A DNA stretch of 64,000 bases. Source: Elmis aenea (lineage: Eukaryota > Arthropoda > Insecta > Coleoptera > Elmidae). The first letter of the stretch is position 1. The number at the start of each line of letters is the position of its first letter. The notes beneath the pieces were generated by a model that had not been told where the DNA came from, did not search any database, and worked only from the letters and a program-made list of their open reading frames with translations. The translations under genes and the position numbers were made by a program. The stretch lies in contig OX393579.1 of NCBI GenBank assembly GCA_947652605.1, positions 18,559,674 to 18,623,673 on the forward strand, given 5' to 3'. Shown piece after piece: positions 54,732 through 64,000 of the stretch.

Positions 54732-55525
54732 CAGGGTGTTCCAATTATACACCGCCAAAAAGTAGGTGCATATTCCTGAGTGAAAATGATGACCATTTGT
54801 CAAATATTTTGTTATCCGAAAATGCTTCCTTTCAAAGTTAGAGACCTCCAAAGTTGCAAGAAAAAAAATCAAAAAATCGATTACGTCCTAGCCGTTTAAG
54901 CTAGGGCTATCAAACTTGGCCGAAATGTTTTGGTGTTTCCGATTGACTTTGAGGGATAATTAGAAAGAAAACACGTAATTGGAAGTATGATTTATAGTCA
55001 GGTCATCCGCTTACCATCTTCAGAATTTTTTTCTCTGGAATAAAATTGAAAATGTCATTCGTCCATAAGAAAGTACGACTTAAGAGGAAAAAATTCTTCC
55101 CTCTTTGTTTTTTGCTGTAAACGTAGCCGTTTTCGAGAAAATTAGCGCTAAAGATGCATTGACAAACTCTGTTTATACACCTCAAATATTTTTTTTACTA
55201 AACTTAGTTGGCTAATGTAATGCTTGACTTAAGGCTTGTTCATAATTAAGCGGATGACCTGACTATAAATCATACTTCCAATTACGTGTTTTCTTTCTAA
55301 CTATCCCACAAATTCAATAAGAAACACCTAAACATTTCAGCCAAGTTTGATAGCTCTAGCTTAAACGGCTAGGGCGTATTCGATTTTTTGATTTTTTTTT
55401 CTTGCAACTTTGGAGGTCTCTAACTTTGAAAGAAACGTTTTCGGATAACCAAATATTTGACAAATGGTCATCATTTTCACTCAGAAATATGCACCTACTT
55501 TTTGGCGGTGTATTGGGACACCCTG
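54732..55525. mobile_element. Hairpin element F, 794 bp, CAGGGTG ends
   Basis: The ends CAGGGTGTTCCAA and TTGGGACACCCTG border TA. Arms of about 280 bp (54732-55012 and 55243-55525) are reverse complements with scattered changes, sharing GCCAAAAAGTAGGTGCATAT, GGAGGTCTCTAACTTTG and AGTCAGGTCATCCGCTTA. The ~230-bp loop has no HTH; the open frame there (55003-55185 minus) has no family features. Confidence 0.8.
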
Positions 55526-55534
55526 TATAATTTG

Positions 55535-55850
55535 GATAAATGTAGGAGAATTACATTTGGTAGATGTTTTATACTTATCGAAAGGTTTCCCCACAGCAAT
55601 ATTTTTTTATCTCCCACCCTCGACAAGGGGCTAAAATGTGCAACCCCTGTTGTTTTTTTATCAAAACTTGTTGGAGGCTTGAAATTTTGCAATTTAAAAA
55701 TTTTTTTTGCAAGCTTGATTTATTTAGAAATTATTTTTATTCTTTAAATTTTCCTGCAAAACCTACAGGTTTTCAGTAAAAAATTAAATGATTGAACATG
55801 AACCGCTAAATATTCTAAAATAAAACGATTCATTTTGGTGGTTACCACAG
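55535..55850. repeat. Dispersed repeat, blocks X then Y
   Basis: Block X (about 55540-55715; GAGAATTACATTTGGTAGATG, ATCGAAAGGTTTCC) recurs in reverse orientation at 58555-58722. Block Y (about 55742-55845; TTTTCCTGCAAAACCTA, GAACATG) recurs in direct orientation at 58430-58515. Open frames in X are not genes. Confidence 0.55.
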
Positions 55851-57664
55851 TTTGTTTATATTCGTATTTGGCAGAATTGACAGGTGTAATTAGTTTTAAA
55901 GTTTAAGAAGTGACATCACTCAATCTGAAGTTTGTTTAAATAGGGTTGCAATGTTAAAGTATCTCATGTAGCTAGCAATTATTGTTTTTACAAAAAATAT
56001 CGTTGAAAATACAACTTCAAAAAATACTTCTACCATTTAACAATAAATAAAAACACGATCATTTTTCTCGCCGACGCAGCTATTTAACGATTATTGTTCA
56101 CAATTCCATTTAATCAGTGGCACTTAACGTTTATAAGACAGTTATTGCTTTAACTACACAATTTTTTTTAAGCGTCGAAGATATGTTTACTTTTAATATT
56201 GTGGACAGCTATACAATACGTTCGCGAAGAGTGGAAAAAATAAATACAATTGAACAAGTTTTTTTTTGTTTACAAATTTTCTATGTATAATTTTTCTCCT
56301 AATTGTGAATTAAATATTCAATTTATTCGCTTACGAAAAAATTTATTACAAAAGAAACATTACAGCACTCGCTAAAATTTCTGACTAGGTATTAATAACG
56401 TATACGTAATGTAATTGTATTGCATTTGGACGTTTAAAAACGTATTTTTTAATACGCGCCGTAAATCAATGATCTACTAATAGCACCTAAAAAAAATTAT
56501 AAATTTCTCTGGGGTAATTAAACTTAAAAAACAACCGCTGTAAACGCTAATTTACTGTTGTGTTGGATAAGTAATCTTCTAAGCTAAAAACCCATTTGGG
56601 TGCTTACGTTTAGTTCTATATAAGTGGTGTTTTAATTTCAACCAACAAAGGAGCATCGTTCTATAATAATAAAACTTTAATAAACCACTTCACTTCTTAA
56701 GATTCTTTAAAAAGAAAAAAAGCAACTCAATAACTTTGCTAATCTTTTTGTAAATAAAAATTGCGCACTTGAGAAGCCGCAAAATTCTGTCCATGTCTCC
56801 AAACTGTAATCTACTGATCTCGTCGGATTTATTCGGACCAGATTCTTCTCCAAGTACAATAGAGACGTGGATTAAAGAAATTCAACCATAAAAAGACTGC
56901 AAAGGCTCAAGGAGAAGTTTCTGCTTGGCATATAGGAAGTCATCTTTTATTTTTAAACGCATATATTAAAATAAAATAAAAATTCTTTGACCTACTATAT
57001 GATTTGAATTAAAAATAGAAAAGAATCTCAAACACAATAGAAACTTTTTTATAAAAAACATTTATGCAATTGGAAGATTTTGGTAATAACTTTAAAGTTG
57101 TAATTTTTCAAACAAGTAATTAATAGATAGTTGACACCATTATAGAGTTTCCACAACTCGTTTTTCATAAAGTTTAGTACCTATGTAACAGATATTTTTC
57201 AGAGACGCGGTTGAATAATTTTCGGCCTCTAATAGGGGCCATGCTTACTGATAAGGGTTTACTTTTCAATATAGTTACCTTGAAGAATCGCGTACTTATT
57301 TCTTCCTGCAATGCTGTGATAAAACTTTTAAAGAATGATTCGACAAGAGCTCTAAATACTTCTCCACTACCACCATAACATCTTCACATTAATCAAACTT
57401 TTGCCTACCTATTTTTTTTTAATGAAAATGGATGGAGAATAAATCTAGCAAATGAGGGTGATAAGCTAAGATGTTAATATTTGGAACCATTATCATATAA
57501 CTACGCCACTGCAATTATTGAAAGTGAACAAGTTTATTTGTCTTGGTGGGTACTATTAACAACCCGTCCACTTGCATGGCACAGTTAAAATAATATGCTC
57601 CAATCTTCCAAACAGTTTAACCCTTCAGAAGATAACCCGTCATGATTTTATCTTTTGAAGCATA
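55851..57664. other. AT-rich stretch without recognisable gene
   Basis: Nothing recognised. Confidence 0.5.
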
Positions 57665-58030
57665 AGGAGCTCGTAAACGGTACGAGATACAGAGTTGGTT
57701 AAATGAGTCAATATGGTTACGATTTGAGAGCTACTATTCTATGAAAAAAAAACTTACAGTTTTTGTGATATTAATAAAAAAATACGTTTTTAACTTATTT
57801 TAAATAATTTAAGCAATTTAATTTTAACTATAAGTTGCTTATTGGAAATCATACTGATTGATGTGTCGATTGTTGGGTTTATTTTTAAGATTGAGTAATT
57901 TATTACAATATTATTGTATTTTTTAAGCTTAATAATCAATGTGGCTATTAAAAATAACAACAAAACATTACATAAATAAGCTAACTGTACAAGATGGTCC
58001 AAATTCGATGGGATATCTCGCTTAATAATC
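57665..58030. repeat. Single arm related to the 6219-7988 element
   Basis: GGTACGAGATACAGAGTTGG, CTATTCTATGAAAAAAAAACTT and TATAAGTTGCTTATTGGAAATCA match the arms at 6410-6650 and 7735-7970. Termini were not found. The stretch 58031-58429 after it shows only GGGATATCTCGCTTAATAA, a further arm-like fragment. Confidence 0.55.
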
Positions 58031-58424
58031 AAGATAGAGAAACGGTTATTTTACCAAAAACGTGCAATTTTGGGGAACCCTTTTCAAATATATTCTATCA
58101 TTTTCCCTTTTTGAGTTATTAGCAAAAAACTGTTTTTTTTTGTCATAATTATAATGTCATATCTCCCTTATTGTTGTTAATATCGAAAATATTTATAAAG
58201 AATATTTTTAAATAGTTCTATGCAAAATTTGATGGTACGCTTGCCTTTAAAAAGTTATGACACAAACTTACCTCTTTTTAAAGGAAGATTTTTGTTGGTT
58301 ATGGCCTATTTGCATTCCTTATTTTTTTTCCTTTCCAAATATATAGGGGTTGATGGAATTGGAATAATACGCAAGTTACAAAGGTTTATATTTTTTTTAA
58401 TAGGTAACAATAAAAAGTAGGCTT

Positions 58425-58725
58425 ATTTAACTTTTCCTGGAAACCTAAAGTTTTTGAGTAAAAAATAAAATAAGTGAACATGCACTATTAAATATTAAAA
58501 TATAAAAGGTTCCATAAAAAAAAAACTTTATAAATTAAGCTTTTTAAAAAAATTAAGTAAATTGCAAAATTTTAACCCTCCAGAAAGTTTTGATTAAAAA
58601 ACCAACATGGGTCGAACATTTCAGCCCCTTGTGAAAGTGGGAGATAATTGAAAACATTACTATGGGAAACCTTTCAATAAGTATAAAACATCTACCAAAT
58701 GTCATTCTCCTACAAATCTCCAAAT
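58425..58725. repeat. Dispersed repeat, blocks Y then inverted X
   Basis: Partner of 55535-55850 with block X turned round. The minus-strand open frame 58553-58882 runs through block X and has no recognised domain. Confidence 0.55.
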
Positions 58726-59166
58726 TTGAAAAACAAAATAAAAACCTAATTTTCCTCCCAAAGTTTTTTGCAACATTTAAGAAACACTCTTCAAAAATTT
58801 CTTCAGATGTTGGATCTTTCTTCGGAAGATATTTTAGCATAACGTGATGTTCAAATGTATCAATTTTTTTTTTTAATTTCACAGGTACACAAATTTTAAA
58901 GACGTGTCACAGAGAAAGTATAATGGATAAAATTATGCATAGGTACTTACAAGCGACCATCGTAAACGAATTAATATACATACTTATCACCGCAGTAACA
59001 CTCTATCTGGATGGGGCAGATAACTATTTGGTCGAACCTCGTATACTTAAACGATGAAATCTAAACATTTGCAAACTGCAGTTAACAATTTTGTTGTTTT
59101 TTGTTGGGGATTAACATGCATTTTTAAATTACAAAAACTTATAAAAATATTGCTTATTTTTATATA
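58726..59166. other. AT-rich stretch without recognisable gene
   Basis: Nothing recognised. Confidence 0.45.
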
Positions 59167-60648
59167 CAGGGTGTCCCAGATTACATTTCCAGCATGGGGA
59201 TCTCGCTTATTATAAGAGATACAGGTTTGCTTAAATTAGATGAATTGTTCCTTGGTATGAGAGGAGGCACAATCAATTTTTAAAAGTACAAAATTCCTCG
59301 TACTTCAGATGTTATAGCAAAAAATATGAAAATGTCCAATTTCTTTTTTCTCTCATAACTTTTTTGTCGTAATCATTAAAACAATTTTATTTGTACTTTC
59401 TTAAGGCACTTTTTAATGGAGAATGTAACTGTTATTTTAGATTATTTTTAACACCTACCATTTTCGATATAGTACCCCTAACTTCATTTTTTCTTATGGG
59501 CCGCAAAGTTGGCTATGGAATAGTTGAATGTGCTTTTTTTTTCTCTTTAAAATGAGATATTACTTGCTACGTTTATTTTTATAAATAAGTCACAAAATCA
59601 AGAAAAATCGTATTTTACCTATCACTTATCAAGCTATCTATAATAATAAAAACAAAAAACAACTAATTATGTGTCAAATGACAGTTACCATTTGTCTGCG
59701 GTATCATTTATTAGAATTTTATAGTATTGTTGTATAATTCGATAGTCTTTGTAGCAAATTTATTATCATATAATTATGAGCACATTTACAACTAATTAAA
59801 AATTGTATATGTTGAAATGCCACATTATTTACAATAGAAACTGTGTAAAATAAATAATTCTAATTAATTATTGATTTGTTTAGGATTTTTGGTTGGTTTG
59901 TCGAAAAAACCATATACTTTTAAATTTATTTCCAAATTTTTGTAATTACGCATCCTTCGTTGCCTTTTCTCAGGATATAGCTCTAATTACATTCGCTCAG
60001 CTTCTTCACAGTTTTTATGGCAAAGAATGTAGCATCTCAACATGTCAAATTAATCGCTATTTTTAAATGTTGCTATCATTATAACAATTACTACAAAGAC
60101 TCTCAAATTACACAACAATACTATTAAATTCTCATAAATGATACCGCAGACAAATAGTAACTGTTATTTGACACTTAATTAGTTGTTTTTTGTTTTTATT
60201 TTCATAGATAACTTGATAAGTGTTGGGTAAAATACGATTTTTCTTGATTTTGTGTCTTATTTATAAAAAGAGGAAAAAAAAGCACATTCAACTATTCCAT
60301 AGCCAACTTCGCGGGCCATAAGAAAAAATGAAGTTAGGGGTAATATCTCAAAAATGGTAGGTGTTAAAAATAATCTAAAATAACAGTTACATTCTCCATT
60401 AAAAAGTGCCTTAAGAAAGTACAAATAAAATTGTTCTAATGATTAAGACAAAAAAGTTATGAGAGAAAAAAGAAATTGGACATTTTCATATTTTTTGCTA
60501 TAACATCTGAAGCACGAGAAATTTTGTACTTTTAAAAATTGTTTGTAGCTCCTCTAATACTAAGGAATAATTCATCTAATTTAAACAAACCTGTATCTCT
60601 TATAATAAGCGAGATCCCCATGCTGGAAATGTAATCTGGGACACCCTG
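59167..60648. mobile_element. Hairpin element B with transposase HTH remnant
   Basis: The ends CAGGGTGTCCCAGATTAC and GTAATCTGGGACACCCTG border TA. Arms of about 650 bp (59167 to roughly 59840 and roughly 60050-60648) are reverse complements. The left arm holds a plus-strand copy of the first codons (starting ATG near 59788, with TTTACAACTAATTAA) that mirrors the minus-strand ATG at 60079. Only the minus-strand copy continues into the HTH. Close relative of element C, in opposite orientation. Confidence 0.88.
59864..60079 (-). pseudogene. Transposase N-terminal HTH remnant in hairpin B
   Basis: From ATG at 60079 the frame gives MIATFKNSD, a stop, FDMLRCYILCHKNCEEAERM, a stop, LELYPEKRQRRMRN, then LEINLKVYGFFDKPTKNP and a stop at 59864. 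C....NC..A...Y.ELYPEKRQ.....F..L...L..YG is the DUF4817-type HTH. Two internal stops; each is one base from a sense codon. No further domain follows. Same segment as in elements A, C and J. Confidence 0.75.
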
Positions 60649-61690
60649 TATACAAAAATAAGCAATATTTTTATAAGTTTTTGTAATTTAAAAATGCATG
60701 TTAATATTCCTCTCAAAGGGTAAAAATATAAAACATTAAGTTAAAAAAATATTGCATTCATTCAACGAAATATTTCGTTAAATTATCGAAATGTCAAGGA
60801 CAAACGCCAGATTCAAGCGCATCACAAGAATGTTTTAACGAGCATTAGTTGACATTTACGTCAAAATTCAGCTGCATTCGACAACAGCGATGATGTTATC
60901 CTACTTATAGATGTCACGTTCATAATGATATGAACTTTCGTGGAGCTAATTTATTTCTTAGACATTAGTCTTCGTCAGGAAGAGAATAGCGTCGTGTTTG
61001 TAAAGTAGCCTGTTAGACATTGTTTCAGACTAAGCCCGAGTAATGTGGAAGAGCTTTTATGAAATTAAAGGAAAACTACCTGAGCGCATTATACATTAAG
61101 CAAGATTAACCATTTGCACATATATTTTGTTTTACTTTACTGCTATACGCGTATTTACAGAAATAACGTGCCGTACAAAATAACAAGAAATGTAAAGAAA
61201 GAGGGTCTATGAATACGTCACCATTTTTGGCTAAACCTTAGTACGATTCACAATTTTCGGCTAATAAGAATTTTTAAAGTAATAACTTAAATTACAAATT
61301 GGTTGAACAGTAAAATGGAATTGCTTTGATTCCTAGAATTAGACCGCATCAAAAGTTTGGAACTAGCTGAAGTTTCAGCTTTCATAACACTAAGCTAATG
61401 ATTAATTATTAATTAAAAATAATGAGATTCTTAGTTGGAAGTTCATAGATATAGGAATAGTGGCCACGGAGCAAATGGATCTGCCATTAATTATTTCTAA
61501 ATATAATGAAGGAGATAGATAGATTGTCTCCAAGATTTTTAAACGTCGTTTCATGGACCATTTCCGCAATATTATATGACCATTTAGTGTTGAGAGACAA
61601 TTCAGGAGACATTTTTCACCGACACCAACGAAAAACTGATTGAAATAAAATTGACGCGGTTTTGTTGTTTCTTTTTTAATAGCAATTAAA
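60649..61690. other. AT-rich stretch without recognisable gene
   Basis: Nothing recognised. Confidence 0.45.
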
Positions 61691-61861
61691 ATGCCTTTTC
61701 GTTTTACAAATCAAGAACAAGCCGATATTCATGCAAATAGGAACTCCGCGGAAGGAGCTAGGGAATACAGCCTAATTTTTCGCGATAATAGTAAAATAAA
61801 TCAAATTCCGCGCCAAACTGTGGAAGATACGAAAAAAAGTCAAGAAACACTTTTGGTTTAG
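61691..61861 (+). CDS. Short intact ORF with transposase-like HTH
   Basis: The ORF has 56 codons. It begins MPFRFTNQEQADIH, has ANRNSAEGAREY, then NQIPRQTVEDTKK, and ends at a stop. FTNQEQADI..., A..A.REY..., R..P...T...... is the DUF4817-type helix-turn-helix of mariner-like transposases, from a different subfamily than the four hairpin copies. The middle is shorter than usual, suggesting small internal loss. A right end ACACCCTG|TA lies downstream at about 62090-62097; no left end was found. Whether it is expressed is unknown. Confidence 0.55.
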   Translation: MPFRFTNQEQADIHANRNSAEGAREYSLIFRDNSKINQIPRQTVEDTKKSQETLLV

Positions 61862-62089
61862 AATAAAATGCTCTACTGAAAAACAAGTTTGAGGTTAATT
61901 TTGAACTTAGCCGTACTAGTTTTTTATTAAATTCATTAAAACCCCCACAACTCCGGCACTGGTTGCTTATGGGACGACATTCTTACAGAATGTGGTAACC
62001 TGTATGGTGGTTGTGTATACCAAATTTGGTTTAAATATATCTACTGGTTGGTAAACGGTTAGAAGTTAGCGATATATTTTGAAAATCTC

Positions 62090-62100
62090 AACACCCTGTA
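62090..62100. repeat. Right terminus ACACCCTGTA of a CAGGGTG-type element
   Basis: Probably closes the element containing the HTH ORF at 61691-61861; the intervening 61862-62089 shows no other gene. Confidence 0.45.
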
Positions 62101-62295
62101 TCTTTAAAATGTTGATATGAAATATTCGCATTTAGGTCAAGCTTTTGCAAGTGTAGCAATAATAGCACAGGTATTTTGCAGAAATATTTAAAACATTTGC
62201 AGCAATTATTAACATTTATTTTATTTTCTTTAGGTAAAGATCCAACGTTGCATCTTTTTCTTTTCTTACTGATAATGTATGCTTCTGATTCAGTT

Positions 62296-62455
62296 ACACA
62301 ACATTACAAGTGCATAATGGTCAAAAAAGTTGCAGGACTATCCTGTCAAGGGTCTCTAAAGAAAAGACAGAAGAAATGCTCAGGATGAGCAGAGTAGACA
62401 TCAGAGCAGCCACAGGACTCGTCACAGGACACGGTGGGTTAAACAAACGCTTATA
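62296..62455 (+). pseudogene. RNase H-like fragment of a LINE
   Basis: The frame reads HNGQKSCRTILSRVSKEKTE, then MLRMSRVDIRAATGLVTGHGGLNKRL. L.LSR.DLR...GLLTGHC.LN.HL is the end of the RNase H domain carried by several insect LINEs. Sequence upstream of 62296 is not recognisable and the frame is cut at 62457 by the TA insertion site of hairpin element C. The continuation does not appear beyond 63973, so the fragment may have ended there already. Confidence 0.65.
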
Positions 62456-62457
62456 TA

Positions 62458-63973
62458 CAGGGTGTCCCAGATTACATTTCCAGCATGGGGATCTCGCTTA
62501 TTATAAGAGATACAGGTTTGTTTAAATTAGATGAATTATTCCTTGGTATGAAAGGAGCCACAATCAATTTTTAAAAGTACAAAATTCGTCGTGCTTCAGT
62601 TGTTATAGCAAAAAATATGAAAATGTCGAATTTCTTTTTTCTTTCATAACTTTTTTGTCTTAATCGTTAGAGCAATTGTATTTGTACTTTCTGAAGGTAC
62701 TTTTTAATGGAGAATGTAACTGTCACTTTAGATTTTTTTAAAACCTACCATTTTCGAGATATTACCCCAAATTCCATTTTTTCTTATGGACCGCGAAGTT
62801 GGCTATGGAATAGTTGAATGTGCTTTTTTTTACTCGTTTAAATGAGATATTACTTGCTATACCTATTTTTATAAACAAGTCACAAAATGAAAAAAAATCG
62901 TATTTTACCCATGACTTATCAAGCTATCTATGAAAATAAAAACAAAAAACAACTAATTAAATGTCAAATGACAGTTGCCATTTGTCTGCGGTATCATTTA
63001 TTAGAATTTCATATTATTGTTGTGTAATTCGATAGTCTTTGTGTTTGTAGTAATTATTGTTATAATGATGGCTACATTTAAAATTAGCAAAAAATTTGAC
63101 ATGTTGAGATGCTACATTCTTTACCATAAAAACTGTGGAAGCTGAGCGAATATACTTGAGCTATATCTTGAGAAAAGGCAACGAAGAGTGTGTAATTACA
63201 GAAATTTGGAAATAAATTTAAAAGAATAAGGTTTCTTCGAAAAACCAACCAAAAATCCAAAACAAATCCATAAAGAATTACAAATATCTATTTTGCACAG
63301 TTTCTGTTGTAAAGAATTTAGCATTTCAACATTAAAATTTTTTAATTAGTTGTAAATGTGCCCATAATTATATGAAAACAAATTTGCTACAAAAACTATC
63401 GAATTACACAACAATACTATACATTCTAATAAATTATGTCGCATACAAATGGTAACTGTCATTTGACATTTAATTAGTTGTTTTTTGTTTTTATTTTCAT
63501 AGATAGCTTGATAAGTCATGGGTAAATACGATTTTTTTTTCTTTTTGTGACTTGTTTATAAAAATAGGTATAGCAAGTAATATCTCATTTAAACGAGTAA
63601 AAAAAAGCACATTCAACTATTCCATAGCCAACTTCGAGGCCCATAAGAAAAAATGGAGTTGGGGGTAATATCTCGAAAATGGTAGGTGTTAAAAAAAATC
63701 TAAAATGACAGTTACATTCTCCATTAAAAAGTGCCTTTAGAAAGTACAAATAAAATTGCTCTCACGATTAAGACAAAAAAGTTATGAAAGAAAAAAGAAA
63801 TTCGACATTTTCATATTTTTTGCTATAACATCTGAAGCACGACGAATTTTGTACTTTTAAAAATTGATTGTGGCTCCTTTCATACCAAGGAATAATTCAT
63901 CTAATTTAAACAAACCTGTATCTCTTATAATAAGCGAGATCCCCATGCTGGAAATGTAATCTGGGACACCCTG
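62458..63973. mobile_element. Hairpin element C with transposase HTH remnant
   Basis: The ends CAGGGTGTCCCAGATTAC and GTAATCTGGGACACCCTG border TA (62456-62457, 63974-63975). The arms, about 600 bp, are reverse complements, with ATGACAGTTGCCATTTGTCT, GCCATTTGTCTGCGGTATCA and CAAGCTATCTATGAAAATAA among the shared blocks. Both arms carry the first codons of a transposase; the plus-strand copy (63065) extends into the HTH while the minus-strand copy (ATG near 63373) stops early. Very similar to element B but inverted with respect to it. Confidence 0.88.
63065..63273 (+). pseudogene. Transposase N-terminal HTH remnant in hairpin C
   Basis: MMATFKISKKFDMLRCYILYHKNC, then a stop and a small deletion, LELYLEKRQRRVCN, LEINLKE, a stop, and GFFEKPTKNP. 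Residue by residue this follows the fragment in hairpin B and, more loosely, the intact one in hairpin A. It lies between the two arms; no catalytic domain follows. Confidence 0.72.
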
Positions 63974-64000
63974 TATATATAAAATAGAGCTCTCGGATAC

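Noticed and set aside
58553..58882. 109-codon minus-strand frame
   Set aside because: Half of it is a dispersed non-coding repeat (block X); the rest has no motif.
1..64000. CRISPR array, prokaryotic operons or ribosome binding sites
   Set aside because: Repeats here are transposon termini or tandem duplications without regular spacers; the sequence is eukaryotic.
1..64000. LTR retrotransposons or endogenous viruses
   Set aside because: No long direct repeats with TG...CA ends, no gag/protease/integrase motifs; all reverse transcriptases seen are non-LTR type.

Overview
The window looks like repeat-rich intergenic or intronic DNA from an arthropod, most likely an insect. It is strongly AT-rich. 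I found no host exon, tRNA or rRNA that I can defend. Every protein-like segment I recognise belongs to a transposable element. The mix of Jockey-type and RTE-like LINEs, hAT, PIF/Harbinger and piggyBac elements, TA-flanked mariner-like elements with CAGGGTG ends, Helitron-like sequence and a tRNA-derived SINE is typical of insects such as beetles or hemipterans. I cannot name a species.

Layout. 1-9 kb: decayed LINE fragments, a perfect 140-bp hairpin MITE with TTA duplication (2367), a 5'-truncated Jockey (3515-4467) and an inverted-repeat element carrying a small hammerhead-like insert (6245-6372). 9-17 kb: hAT elements with 8-bp target duplications (9226, 11018 with a truncated transposase gene, 16228). 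18-25 kb: a Harbinger-type MITE (19732), a piggyBac MITE (21381), a hAT with a BED-finger remnant (22279) and a SINE (24660). 25-35 kb: hairpin elements (25177, 33241), a Harbinger element with transposase and MADF genes (28261) and a Helitron-like block (30969). 36-42 kb: small inverted and tandem repeats. 42-49.5 kb: one composite LINE insertion. 49.7-64 kb: remnants of a mariner-like transposon, two more hAT MITEs and further hairpin elements (54732, 59167, 62458).

Two observations stand out. First, 42046-49461 reads on the minus strand as Jockey, then an RTE-like LINE, then the 3' end of the same Jockey again (about 987 bp, apparently identical). The whole block is bounded by a 9-bp direct repeat. 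This is what a single reverse-transcription event with two template jumps would leave. Second, several elements with CAGGGTG...CACCCTG ends are long hairpins. In four of them the arms duplicate the 5' end of a mariner-like transposon including the first codons of its transposase, and one arm continues into only the N-terminal helix-turn-helix region. A related intact 56-codon ORF (61691-61861) and a C-terminal transposase remnant (50017-50275) belong to the same superfamily.

Coordinates of terminal repeats and target duplications were read by eye and may be off by a base or two. No similarity search was run; family names rest on motif recognition.
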